Source: Pleurodeles waltl (Eukaryota; Chordata; Amphibia; Caudata; Salamandridae). From it: a stretch of 64,000 bases of DNA. The translations under genes were made by a program, and so were the position numbers. The notes below the pieces were generated by a model. The model saw nothing but the letters and a program-made list of their open reading frames with translations. It was not told the DNA's origin and did no database searches. Positions 34,399 through 45,147 of this stretch are shown here, piece after piece. Positions within the stretch are counted from its first letter, which is position 1; each line of letters starts with the position of its first letter. The stretch covers positions 851,141,760 through 851,205,759 of the forward strand of contig NC_090447.1 of the NCBI RefSeq assembly GCF_031143425.1, read 5' to 3'.

Positions 34399-35955
34399 AT
34401 GCCAGCCAGGAGACGTTTTGAGAGGCGGGCCACAGTCGTTGGCGCGCAGCTAGATTATCAGTGGCAGGCGGACATAATCAGTCTTCAAGGTCTAACAAAA
34501 CATAACAACTGTGTGGTGTATATATTAACAGTCATAGACGTATTGTCCAAGTATGCCTACGCAGAGGCATTAAACAATAAGGGTCAGATGTAGCATTTTC
34601 CGATTCGCAAAATCGGATACAGAACGGTGTCTCAGACACCGTCTGCAAGTCGCTATGGGGTCGCAAAGACCCACCTCATTAATATTAATGAGGTGGGTCG
34701 CATTTTGCGACCCCATCGCGAGTCCCTGCACTCACAGGGATAGTGGCCTGCTGAAGACAGCAGACCTCCAATCTGTGACTGCTTTTTAAATAAAGCAGTT
34801 TTGTAAATTTATTTTGCAGCCCGTTTTCCTTAAAGGAAAACGAGTTGCAAAATAAAAAATATAACGAAACCATTTGGTTTCGGTTTTTCAGAGTAGGCAG
34901 TGGTCCATTTGACCACTGCCTGCTCTGAAAAACCCTTTTTGGCAACATTCACAAAGGGGAAGGGGTCCCATAGGGACCCCTTCCCTTTTGCGAATGGGTT
35001 ACCACCAGTGTGACACTGGTGGTAACTGCGAATTGCTTTGCGACCGCATTCGCGGTCACAAAGAAATTTAGCATAGCGATGCGAGTCACAAATAGGAAGG
35101 GAACACTCCTTCCTATTTGCGACTCGCATTCACAATTTGCGAGTCGGTACTGACTCGCAAATTGTGAATGAGCATCGCAAACGGCATTTTGCATGGCGCA
35201 AACTGTGATTTTCGCAGTTTGCACCATGCAAAATGCTTGCTACATCTCGCCCTTAAAGTGGTAACAGCGTCACTGCCGCCTTTAAAGACATCTTTGCGAG
35301 AGGTCGAGTACCTCAATAACTACAAACAGCCGCCGGAAAGGAATTTTTAAACAAACCTTTCCAGAAATGATTAAAGCAACATGCCGTTCAGCATTTTGTA
35401 ATGCACACAGAGGTAAAATCGGCGGTTGTAGATCGTTTTAACAGAACTTTAAAATCAAAGATTTGGCGATATTTCACAGCCAACAATACCTATAGATACG
35501 TGGATGTTCTACATGCTTTTATAGATGCTTATAACGCCAGTTACCATAGAACAAGCAAAATGGCCCCTATGGAGGTAACAGCTGATAATTCCTTAATGGT
35601 GTGGAGAACAGTGTATGTCAGTCGTCTCGCATCAAGGGTCAAGAAATCAGTTTTAAAAGAAGGGGATCATGCCAGGATTTCAAAGTTGAAGGTTGTCTTC
35701 ACCAAAGGCTACCAACAGACATTTAGCGATGAGATATTCATAGTGGAAAGTGTGGAGCTTAAAGAAGGGGTATATATTTACAAGTTGAAGGACTACGCTG
35801 GGAAAGAGGTATTGGGTGTCTTTTACAGCGAAGAGTTACAAAAGATGCCCTACGATCGGAACATGGCGTACAGGGTTGAAAAGGTTCTGAAAAGGAAAGG
35901 CATCGGAGCTAAGAGACAGGTGTTGGTCAAATGGGGGGTGGCCCGAGAAATTTAA
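34399..35955 (+). pseudogene. int: Polinton retroviral-type integrase, split by a short element
   Basis: The N-terminal part of the catalytic core (DYQWQADIISLQGL and VIDVLSKYAY) reads from 34399 to about 34580. There the frame is interrupted by the 672-bp element at 34581-35252. After it, 35253-35400 is degenerate, and the open frame 35401-35955 carries the rest of the core (VVDRFNRTLKSKIWRYF, with the Glu position replaced by Asp in VDRFNRT), DAYNASYHR and a C-terminal domain with a chromodomain-like end (YRVEKVLKRKGIGAKRQVLVKW). The family inserts the element into host DNA with 6-bp duplications. This copy is inactive. Its upstream N-terminal zinc-binding domain was not found. Confidence 0.9.
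34581..35252. mobile_element. 672-bp hairpin-chain short element in integrase
   Basis: Terminal inverted repeats GGGTCAGATGTAGCA and TGCTACATCTCGCCC enclose a series of inverted repeats, for example around TTAATATTAATGAGG and GAATTGCTTTGCGA. It has no coding domain. The target duplication is unclear: flanks read AATAA and TTAAAG. It belongs to a third family distinct from the other short elements here. Confidence 0.85.
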
Positions 35956-36013
35956 CAGTTGGGTGTTGGACAGCTCGCTGCATGGGGTGTGAGGTTGCGC
36001 TGTAAGCGCCACG

Positions 36014-36689
36014 ATGGAGAACTCACCTTTTTATATCACTCTACTGTCTAACGCTTCGAAGGGCATGTTCCCCAACAGTCAGATTTCTAATTATACAGTG
36101 AAATTGGCGAAACCTGTGGACTTGAAAGGGCCATGGGAGGTGGCCCTAACGGAGATACAATACCATGGAACGTGGAATACAATTACAAAGCACGAGGCTA
36201 AATTTAGTATAAAGCGTGAGCAGGACCCTCTGAGCATCCATGTGGGATTTCCTCATGGCTATTACCCAACCGTTTCCTCGTAGTCAATGCCATCAACAAG
36301 TCTATAGGCAGCATTGAAACGTATGCAAATATATACATCTGGTGTCGGATAACGTTAGAAGAAAAGTGTTTCTTAAAGGCCCGCAGCTCAGTACAGTGTT
36401 TAACTGTTCTTGTAAATTACAAAGGGTTTTAGGGACTGTACAACATGTGAAAAGGCAGGTGGATCCAGACCCTACGTGCCCTGATATTAACGGCGGATTT
36501 TATACACTCTACGTGAATAGCAACATCGTAAAACCACAGAGGATTGGTGGCAGTTATTCTCCGTTGTTGAGATGATTCCCTGTGAAGGGGGAAAATAACA
36601 CAATGGTTAATATACAACATCACAAACCTGCCTACGTGGCAATTTCCAAAAACCATTTTAACACTATAACCATCATGATCTACCTTTAA
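36014..36689 (+). pseudogene. Penton-like minor capsid protein
   Basis: It starts MENSPFYITLLSNASKGMFP, the typical N-terminus of the Polinton/adintovirus minor capsid (penton) protein, and continues with WEVALTEIQYHG. The first frame ends at 36283. The second frame from about 36342 includes GFYTLYVNSNIVKPQRIG and, after a TGA at 36573-36575, VKGENNTMVNIQHHKP up to the stop at 36687. There are one frameshift and one in-frame stop. This single-jelly-roll protein forms capsid vertices in related viruses. The assignment rests on family resemblance. Confidence 0.8.
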
Positions 36690-36756
36690 ACATGGGAAAG
36701 TTATTGTTAAGCTTCATTTAAGGCCGCTCCGTGATGGTGACTATTAGGCACGCGCA

Positions 36757-37246
36757 ATGGTCATTCTGAAAATGTGTGGGGATCCCTTGATGTACAGGGA
36801 TTATTATAGAGTTCAGGCTGGTTATGGGGGCCCACCGCCCTACTTTCAAGGGGCCCCTGTTATGTACGGTGCCGAATTGGGAGGCTTCTTTCGTAGTTGG
36901 TTTAGAAGAGCCATGCCGTTCTTGAGACGGGGATACGAAATTGCAAAACCTCATGTTAAAACCGCTGCCTTGAACATAGCCCATTTAGTTGTAGGCTCTG
37001 TAACGTCGGCTGTCGCTGAGCGCATGAATAAACAACCCCAGGAAGGAGCAGGGTTGCTGTACAAGGTGAGCGCTGGTGTTAAAAGGAGGCGAAGGGCTTC
37101 GAGGCGTAGGGGCCCACCAATGCCCTATTAAAAAAGGGAGGACTTCTTCAAAAGTCCCACACAAAAGAAGAGTTGTAAGACAGAGGAGATCTTCCAAGAA
37201 GAAGAAGAGGCTGCGTTCTAGTGCAATTATTTTTAAAGCCGCTATC
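36757..37246 (+). pseudogene. pVI/pX-like basic virion protein
   Basis: The open frame 36757-37131 has a glycine/tyrosine-rich head, an amphipathic segment (ELGGFFRSWFRRAMPFLRRG) and a basic region (GVKRRRRASRRRG). The Lys/Arg-rich tail (RRVVRQRRSSKKKKRLRSS) continues in another frame up to the MCP start at 37247. The frame changes at a run of A residues near 37130-37136. In Polintons this protein sits just before the major capsid gene and resembles the adenovirus membrane-lytic/core proteins pVI and pX. The start may be at 36757 or a nearby later ATG. Confidence 0.7.
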
Positions 37247-38554
37247 ATGGCCTTTGTACACTGTGCCTCGGGTGAATGTGCCAAATCAGAGCTAGATCTG
37301 TTTTCTCTTAAACCCACACAGACAAGCATCGAGAACAGTTTTTTCATGGAAGTATCGTCTCTAGCCGCTCTGACACCTCTGGTGCCGATAGAGTTTTATG
37401 TATCAGGGTCAACAGATATGTATCTGGATCTCAACAACACCCTGTTACACCTCATATGTAAAATAACCAAAGCGAACGGCACCAACATCGAGGATGATGC
37501 TAAAGTGGCGCCGATTGCCTACCCCATCGCCACTATGTTTAATCAAGTGGATATTAACCTGGGCGATCAACTCGTCACGCAGAGTAATAACATGTATGCC
37601 TACAGGGCATACATAGAGAGTATTCTAAATTACAGTCGCAAAGCCCTGGACACACAACATTCAGCGGGACTCTTCTACAAAGATACTGAAGCGCATTTTG
37701 AGGACACGGCGTTGGCCGGTTCCAACGTTGGTTTCAAAAAAAGATCCAGCTTCGCAACCGGCAGTAGGCAATTTGATCTTCTGGGGCACACACATTCAGA
37801 CCTTTTCTTCCAAGATAAGCTTTTAATCAACAGTATAGATCTTAAGATCAAGCTCTACCACAACAAGGACGCATTCTGTCTCATCAGCGGCGATGCGGAA
37901 CAGTATAAACTGGTTATACTGTCCGCGAGTCTATTTGTAAAGTGAGTGAAAGTGTCACAGAGTGTCAGACTGGCCCATGCTGAAGCTTTACAACTATTGA
38001 ACACAAAGTACGCCATTGAAAGAGTGGCTCTGAAGATATTCAGCATCCCCGCCGGTACTAGATTAACGCAGCAGCAGAACCTATTTCTGGGCCAGTTACC
38101 GAAACTCATTATCATCAGGTTTGTGGATAATACAGCTTTTAGTGGCCTCTATACCTCGAATACTTTCAACTTCAAACTCTACGATATCAACGACACCACT
38201 CTGTTCCACGAGGGCGCTGTTATCCCAGCAAAACCATTCACTCCAAGTTTTGGAACATCCAATTTTGTCAGGGAATATCTCGGACTGGTCTTGATAATGG
38301 GGAAACATCTGCAGAAATCAGGAGTCATTGTTTCAAGAGAGGGGTATGGGGCTGGCTATACGTTGTTTGCGTTCGACCTGACGCCTGATATGGAAGATGG
38401 TGACCACTACAATTTGATCAAAAACGGAAATCTAAAAGCTGTAATACGTTTTACACATGCCTTGGCGACCAATGTGAATATAATTGTATTCTCGGTATTC
38501 AACAGCGTTATCCAGGTCAATCACGCCCTGCAACTTATGTTTGACTATCATTAA
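37247..38554 (+). pseudogene. MCP: Major capsid protein (double jelly-roll), one in-frame stop
   Basis: It starts MAFVHCASGECAKSELDLFSL and reads without frameshift to the stop at 38552-38554, with a single internal TGA at 37943-37945. Hallmarks are PTQTSIENS, PIEFYVSGSTDMYLDL, FNQVDINLGDQLVTQS near the middle, IDLKIKLYHNKDAF before the stop, and VNHALQLMFDYH at the C-terminus. About 435 codons is close to full length for Polinton hexon-like proteins. It would assemble the icosahedral shell. The preceding basic gene reads into this frame. One substitution appears to be the only gross lesion. Confidence 0.93.
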
Positions 38555-38565
38555 AAGCTTGTAAA

Positions 38566-39087
38566 ATGGACACTACTGAGATACGTGACTTCTTAAGTAG
38601 GCATAAACACGCTAAGAAATACTTTTTAGGTGTATGACCGAGCGATGGGCTACCTGAAAAGATAGGCCCTGAAAGACCCCGCACCCTAGTCTTTAACACT
38701 GACCCGCATTACAAGGGCGGTACACACTGGGCCGCAATGTTTCTCGATGTAGACAATGTTATAGTATTTGACAGTTTAGCGGAGTTTCCCGAGCATGACA
38801 TTTATACAAAACCAATATTCAAATGTGTAAAAAAAGCATCACCCACTGTTGTGTATAACTAACTACATGTACAGGATTCTCTACCCTTCACATGTAGGGA
38901 ACATTGTATATATTTCGTTAGTAAAAGGTCTGAGGGTATGACGTTTAGAAATTTTTAAAATCTGTATTCCGCTGATCTAGTAAACAACTACGGTATTGTT
39001 ATGAAATATGTGAATGAAAAGACTAGGCCCATGTCTAACATTATTAAAACAGAATATGGTGTATGCCAAAGGTGTAAGGCTTTGTAA
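38566..39087 (+). pseudogene. PRO: Adenain-like cysteine protease, three in-frame stops
   Basis: One continuous frame of 174 codons from MDTTEIRDFLSRHKHAKKY, starting 12 bp after the capsid gene stop. It is interrupted by TGA (near 38635), TAA (near 38860) and TAA (near 38957) but has no frameshift. The active-site His context GGTHWAAMF, the following VIVFDSL and the nucleophile region SLPFTCREHCIYF are visible. The family processes virion proteins during maturation. No part of it is open long enough to be functional. Confidence 0.88.
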
Positions 39088-39339
39088 AGCCTCTATGGTA
39101 CTGATGAATGTCTAAAATAAAAAAAAACATTGAAACCTAAAAACAGACTATGCATTTTTACCCCCATCACACATTTTAAAACCATTTTTTTGTTTTGTTT
39201 TAAGGATGTTGGACTACTGATGAAATGTTAAAAGCGTTTATTAGAAACAGTTTTCACCACAAACATGTACAAGGGTAAAAATCTTTTGACATGCAAACCT
39301 TTTAACAATACTGTACAATGGTTAAAATTCGGGTTTACA

Positions 39340-42145
39340 TTAGAGCGGTAACCAGGTGTCCATTTTGAACAGTCTCTTTTTAGGAGCCAGTTGTAGAGGG
39401 TCGATGCTCCTAGACAGTGTTAGCTGAGGGAGGAAAGGCGATGTCGGCACGATGGGACCCCTGGTAAAAACACCAGGGATGGAACCTTTTAAACTTTCAA
39501 GCCTTCGCCGATGGTCAGCGTTACCGATGATCGTGGAGGGGATATTGAGTTCTGCAGCAGTGCTTAGGAACTGCTCCCAACCTCTAGGAGTGTCTTGTGT
39601 CGATAGGGTTTTACCGTGCGTGAGACCTCTGACCAGATCATACATGTGTGATCAGCAACCGGCTGCCCCTTGTAAACGAATTCCAAGAGGTCAAATCTTT
39701 AGTAGCAGCCACTTTAATGAGCAACATTTGGGCCGCCCCTCTATACTTCTGACTTATATTTTTTAAAAGGTCAAAAACAAAGGCATCCATGGTGGGTGAT
39801 GGTCCATGTTCTTGAGGAGCTACTGGGTCAGCTGCCGGCTGTTCCTCGTCGGGGGTTTACAGAGTTAGTTTGTTTTTTTCATCGTGCAGTTGCTTGTAAT
39901 ACTGTAAAACGTTTTGAAGTGTGTAGGAAGTTGGCTCTGGATATACTATTTCAAAGTAAGAAATAGTGTGCACAGAGTCCAAGGGTTCCCCGTAGAGATA
40001 AGATAGTGGCAAAATTAGATAATTCTAATGCTCTATTTTGTGGTAGTGTGGTCGAGCAGTAGGCTTATCAGAGGGTAGTGTTAAGCATTTGCTGTACACA
40101 CACAGGCAATAAATGAGGAACACACACTCAAAGACTTACTCGAGGCCAATAGGCTTTTATATAGAACAATATATTTTCTTAATTTATTTTAAGAACCACA
40201 GGTTCAAGATTTGAAGTAAATACATAAAATGCAAGGTACTCCACACAGGTAAGTTAGGAACTTTGAAAAAAAGCAATATCATATACAGTCTTTGTTAAAA
40301 TGGCAATAAGCTATTTTAAAAGTGGACACTGCAAAAATCAACAGTTCCTGGGGGAGGTAAGTAAAGGTTATATTGTGAGGTAAGTAAGACACTTACAAGT
40401 CTCAGTTCCTGGGCATAGGCGGCCCACCGTTGGGGGTTCAGGGCAACCTCAAAGTTACCACAACAGCAGCTCAGGGCCGGTCAGGTGCAAAGGTCAAAGA
40501 GGTGCCCAAAACACATAGGCGCCTATGGAGAACAGGGGTGCTCTAGTTCCAGTCTGCCAGCAGGTAAGTACCAGCGTCCTCGGGGAGCAGACCAGGGGTT
40601 TTTTGTAGAGCACTGGGGGGGACACAAGTAGGCACACAAAACACACGCTCAGCAGCACAGGGGCGGCCGGGTGCAGTGTGCAAAGCAGGCGTCGGGTTTT
40701 AGATAGGAAGCAATGGAGGGACACAGGGGTCATTCTAGCGTTGCAGGCAGGTACAGAGGGGGGCTTCTCGGGGCAGCCACCACCTGGGCTAGGCAAAGGG
40801 TCGCCTGGGGGTCACTCCTGCACTGAGGTTCGGTTCCTTCAGGCCCTGGGGGCTGCGGGTGCAGTGCTTGGTCCAGGCATCGGGTCCCTTGTTACAGACA
40901 GTAGCGGTCAGGGGGACCCTCTGGATTCTCTCTGCAGGCTTCAATGTGGGAGTCCAGGGGGGTCGTCTCGAGCTACTCACTGGGTCGCAGTTGCCGGGGA
41001 GTCCTCCCTGTGGTGTTGGTTCTCTGGATCTTGAGCCGGGGGCGTCGGGTGCAGAGTGTGAAGTCTCACGCTTCCGGCGGGAAACGTGAAGTCTTTGATA
41101 GTTGTTTCTTTGTTGCAAAGATGTTGCTATTTTTGAGCAGAGCCGCTGCTCACTGGAGTTTCTTAGTCCTGGGGGTCAGGGCAGTCCTCTGAGGCTTCAG
41201 AGGTCTCTGGTCCCTGTTGGATGTGTCGCTGGTTGCAGGTTTTCCGACTCTGGAGACAGGCCGCTAGGGCTGGGGCCAAAGCAGTTGTGGTCGTCTGTCG
41301 TCTCTGCAAGCTTGTAGGTCAGCAGCCCTTCTTTGTAGTTCAGGTTGCAGGAATCTGTTTTCCTGGGTTCTGAGGTGCCCCTAAATACTAGATTTAGGGG
41401 TGTATTTAGGTCTGGGAGGGCAGTAGCCAATGTCTACTGTCCTGGAGGGTGGCTACACCCTCTTTGTGCCTCCCCCCTTTGGGGAGGGGAGCACATCGCT
41501 AATCCTATTGTGTGAATCCTCCAAAACTAAGATGTGGGATTTCTAAAGGCAGGGTCACCTCAGCTCAGGGCACCTTGGGGGCTGTCCTGACTGGTGGGTG
41601 ACTCCCCCTTGTTTTTCTAATTATCTCCTCCAGCCTTGTCGGCAAAAGTGGGGGCAGTGGCCGGAGGGGCGGGCATCACCACCATAATAATTTTCCTTTC
41701 CTTATTCAGCATTCGTTTCAGACCCTAACCTGGCAAATTGCCTTCGGATGGCCCGCCAGACATTGCAGCACCGGTCTGACGAGGAGATAGCCCAGTGATG
41801 AAACTTGTCACCCTTATGGGTGCTTGAGGGCTCTCCTGATACTATGGGTATCCCTAACTGATCTCAACCCTGCATCTTTTTCACTTTCTTAGCAATTTTG
41901 GAACAGTGTACTTATTTAGTTTATAGTGCAGTTCGGGAGACTGTACACTGGACCAGCAATCTCCCTGTCCTCTTTTGTATTAAACCTTGCCAAGGCGGCA
42001 TTTCCTTACAAAGTGCTCTTGAGTAAAGCCCCGCTTTGTCGTGTGGTTTTAAATCAGTTTGGTTCAAAATGGTTTTGATCTCAGCATCGAGACGCAGTGT
42101 CTCATTTCTGCGGATGTCCCAAACATCAGCGGTCGAGGGGCCCAA
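39340..42145 (-). pseudogene. Minor virion-type protein split by a solo LTR
   Basis: The N-terminal part is at 42145-42011 (MGPSTADVWDIRRNETLRL, then an acidic-basic helix with DLKPHDKAGLYSR). The frame resumes exactly across the 5-bp duplication at 39921 and continues to the C-terminal block at 39645-39340 (PRGWEQFLSTAAELNIP). A stop lies near 39854, and a frameshift separates the middle from the C-terminal block. It resembles a conserved Polinton protein encoded next to the ATPase, of unproven function (often listed as PX/PY-like). The start used is the first ATG after the upstream gene. Confidence 0.7.
39922..42010 (-). mobile_element. Solo LTR of 2,089 bp inside a Polinton gene
   Basis: TG...CA ends (TGTAAGGAAATGCC at 42010 on the minus strand, TTCCTACA at 39922) with perfect 5-bp target duplications AAGTG (39917-39921 and 42011-42015). 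There is no coding domain inside. Open frames at 40678-41317 are unrecognisable. Length and ends fit the long-LTR Gypsy group of this window, but the family is different from A and B. Confidence 0.92.
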
Positions 42146-42184
42146 CTGTTCCAGCTGATGGCGAAGTTTTTTGGGAGTGCCCCA

Positions 42185-42513
42185 TCATGTCCTTGACAGG
42201 AGACCTGTTATTAAGGGTATAGCTATACCCAGCAGTGAACCTATAAAGCCTCCGACTGTTTGACCAGTTTCCTTTTAGAAAGGAACGACGCCCTTTTATT
42301 GCAGAGCTTATCAATAATGTGCTGCTTCTTCTTCAGCACACGGAACTGGCTCGTCGATATCGGAACATTACATTTTAGGGTGTTTAGGGCTATTTCTGAA
42401 ATGGCCACAAATAAATCGTCCAAAGCAACCCATAGCATAGCTTTTCTTTTTATGTGGCTGGCTGTGACCAGCATTTTTAGGAGGTCTAAATTTTGCCGTA
42501 GCCGCACAGACAT
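42185..42513 (-). pseudogene. Small Polinton virion-type protein with hydrophobic tail
   Basis: The open frame from 42513 (LLKMLVTASHIKRKAM, ISEIALNTLKCNVPIS, basic SFLSKRKLVKQ) shifts frame near 42255 into a glycine/hydrophobic C-terminus (GGFIGSLLGIAIPLITGLL) ending in TGA at 42185. This layout is typical of a conserved Polinton protein whose C-terminal hydrophobic segment recalls membrane-active virion peptides. Function is inferred only. It lies 52 bp downstream of the ATPase stop. Confidence 0.7.
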
Positions 42514-42565
42514 TGTGATGACCTTATATTACAAGGTTTAGAGTATAAATGTTATAAAAGTCTTC

Positions 42566-43240
42566 TTAAGGGGTCTTTTTATAAGCTTTTGGGGCTGTTT
42601 TAGGTATGTAAGCGACTGGAAAGTCCGGGGGGAAAATACAGGGTCGTGGTCTGTAGTCTTCTAGAGTGTTGGCCTTTAAATCGACCAGTAAATAGCCATG
42701 GGGTTTTACAGTGGCATCGTTAAAAGATTCCATGAAAAACGGTGTGTTTCCGGGGTACATCTGTTTAGCTATAATTGCTCTCTGTAGCTTGTCGCAGGGG
42801 GTTTTAAATAAGACCAAGTATGAGGCGTTGAGAGTTATAGAACAACTGCTTTTGCCCTTGTAAAACAAGTTCTGCACGATGTAACATATACTCAGATTAC
42901 GATGATGCGAATATTGAGTATAAGCTCTCTCGATCTCGGGGTGGTCCTCTCCTTCATGCATGAGATCGTCCATAATGACCATGTTTACAAGGTGTTTAGG
43001 TAACAAGTCATTGTCGTTGAGGTTATTGGGGATGCCTTCTATAAATCTGATGTGTGGGAACTTTAGGGAGAGTTCCGTGTAAAGATCTTGCCAGCAAGAA
43101 TAAAGCCATACAATGTTGTTAGGGGTCTGGGATAAAACACCGGGAGCATTTTCAAGCAGTTTCTTTATAAAATAACTTTTACCGCTATTTGAGGGGCCGG
43201 CTAGAACGCATGAGAATGGGTGTTGCAGCCTGGTGTCCAT
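42566..43240 (-). CDS. ATPase: FtsK/HerA-type genome-packaging ATPase, intact
   Basis: 224 codons with no stop or shift. Walker A is GPSNSGKS (residues 15-22) and Walker B is NMVIMDD (residues 86-92). The remaining sequence (YCYIVQNLFYKGK-type sensor region, NASYLVLFKTPCDKLQ) fits the A32-like packaging ATPase of Polintons and adintoviruses, at full length for the family. It would drive DNA into capsids. It begins about 115 bp after the broken PolB fragment on the same strand. It is the only clearly intact conserved gene in the element. Confidence 0.95.
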   Translation of the reverse strand: MDTRLQHPFSCVLAGPSNSGKSYFIKKLLENAPGVLSQTPNNIVWLYSCWQDLYTELSLKFPHIRFIEGIPNNLNDNDLLPKHLVNMVIMDDLMHEGEDHPEIERAYTQYSHHRNLSICYIVQNLFYKGKSSCSITLNASYLVLFKTPCDKLQRAIIAKQMYPGNTPFFMESFNDATVKPHGYLLVDLKANTLEDYRPRPCIFPPDFPVAYIPKTAPKAYKKTP

Positions 43241-43356
43241 AGCAGTTGGGGATCGGCACTCTAATGTTTTTTAATAACTGTATGGTAGTGTTTTGTAGTC
43301 CTCAGCAAGGACCCGTTTACCAAACACTACACGCAGTGTTTTATATAGCGGTTGTG

Positions 43357-44097
43357 TTATAATTTGTAAAAGTGGTTTTCATGATGTAGCACATAAACAG
43401 TCTTGTTTCTGACACGTTCATTGGTCGTGAAGTACTCCCAAGAACCGCTGTGGTACAGAACTTTCACCGTAAAGGCAAAATGGTTCTCAAAAAGACCCAG
43501 GTCCCCAAAACCAACCAGTCTGTCGGGTGGTATTTGAAGCTACTCATAGGCTGCAACCACCAAAGGCATAATGACATTGTCTGGGGTGGCCCGGTCCACC
43601 AACAACCCCGCAATGCTTGCCACCAGACACATGTTGGTACCGCCGGTGTTAAAGTCGAGCAGCCAGCTACATTTTTTACCGATGATTTTACTAAACATGA
43701 CTTTCTTTAAGGTTCTGGAAGCACCGCCCTCACGGCCCCTAACAACGAGGGCAATGATTCTAAAGGTCCCGTATGCCAGTAATTAAGCCTTGCTCTGTAA
43801 CAGCTTAGACAGGTTTTCAAGAAACATCACAGCGTCAAACACATCTTGAGACGCCCGTCTAGTGAACAGAGGACTATTGAGACCCTGCCCTTGAAAACGC
43901 ATCTGAAAGAAATCGTTAGGCCCCAAATCTTGTAACAATCGTTCTATGAGCGTTTGCACTGCCTGATGTATAGCTATAACACAATGATCGGAGGAGTTTA
44001 GGGGGTCAAGGTTAACAAACTTAAACTCCTCATAGTGCTCTGTAGTGTTAAACTGTTCTACAGTGTGACTATACCGTCTCACACTTTCCAAAAACAC
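43357..44097 (-). pseudogene. polB: N-terminal fragment of Polinton PolB, catalytic part absent
   Basis: One continuous minus-strand frame of 247 codons with in-frame stops at about 43785 (TAA) and 43556 (TAG), ending TAA at 43357. It contains the N-terminal features of Polinton DNA polymerase: DFFQMRFQGQGLNSPLF, TGGTNMCLVASIAGLL and VKVLYHSGSWEYF. The exonuclease and polymerase motifs that should follow are missing. The ATPase starts about 115 bp later. The frame stays open upstream of 44097, so the true start lies further out. The assignment to PolB is from family resemblance. Confidence 0.75.
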
Positions 44098-44452
44098 CTG
44101 TTCTGAAGCCTCAGCATGAGAATTGCTGGTGGTTGGAGGGCACCCTGGGGTATCATTCGCAGGTAGTTGACTAAGGTTAGCTGCAGGTGTGTCTTTATAC
44201 CTCCTTGTAATGCTTGGTCAGGCTTTCTTTAACTTCCTTATTAAAAGCTTGTGGTTTCTAGCACTACCAGCCCACTTCTGTTTCTTACAGGCCCATTTGG
44301 TTTTTGGCAGCCGGCCACAGCCTCTCTGAACAACATTTGGGATCTTTTCAAGTGGTGACCCTGGCCATTCACCTAAGAAAGGTGGTGGTCCTTCAGATTG
44401 TTCTGGGCTGAGCTGGCTCTGAACTTTACCCCCTGAGGACCTGTAAATGCCC

Positions 44453-44923
44453 TTAGCATCTCCTCACTATATTTTGAGGCCTTATGGGATGTGTTTTAGG
44501 TGTTGAGGGTTCTATTTTTATGTGTTTTAAATCGTTAGGGGTTGTCTCACATTGCTTTTGAGTTTTTAGCACCCGTAAAACCCTTAGAGCTTTACTGAGC
44601 ACATACTGGGTCTTCTTTTTATATTTAGACCTGAGGACAGTAGTATTAGTAAATGCGGGTCTTTCAATCCCTAGGTCGGTCTGCATGCATAGTCACGCAG
44701 GTATGTTACACATGTCCGCAACTGTTGAATCACAAACTTGAACCTCATCGCTTCTACACTGGGCCAACCGCTGTATTAAAGCCCTTACGGTAGGTCTGGA
44801 GGCACTAGTATTGTAACCGTTCTTACCCAGTTTTAAAGTCTTTAGACTGAGTCTGAATTTTAACTGTCTAACAGACAGATGTATTTCTTTCATATAGGTG
44901 TCGAGGACTCTAGTACGGTCCAT
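44453..44923 (-). pseudogene. Basic open segments upstream of the PolB fragment
   Basis: Two adjacent minus-strand open frames in the same phase, 44923-44693 (VRQLKFRLSLKTLKLGKNGY) and 44686-44453 (KYKKKTQYVLSKALRVLRVL), separated by a single stop. They are rich in Lys, Arg and Leu. I do not recognise the family. They may be parts of the long N-terminal region that precedes PolB, in a different phase from 44097 because of a frameshift. Confidence 0.4.
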
Positions 44924-45147
44924 AGGGCCAGTTTCTAGGTCATTATTTGAGACTTTATGTGTAGGAGTGACAGCCCCCTGAGCAGCCCCAGCTATAGGAC
45001 CCTGGTTAACATTGTGACCCTCTTTCTGAATGGACGGCCTGGCACGGAACGTGAAAACAGGGTTCCAGTGTGAACACCCCAGGGTTTGAGAGGCCTAATC
45101 GTCGCTAGACGGGTTTCCTAATCTGTGACTTTGTGATCCGCTACATA

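Noticed and set aside
36985..37347. 120-codon minus-strand frame opposite the capsid region
   Set aside because: Shadow of the basic-protein and capsid genes on the + strand; no recognisable product.
40678..41317. Cluster of open frames between minor Polinton genes, possibly an extra viral gene
   Set aside because: Inside a solo LTR with perfect 5-bp duplications; no family is recognised and frames on both strands are open.
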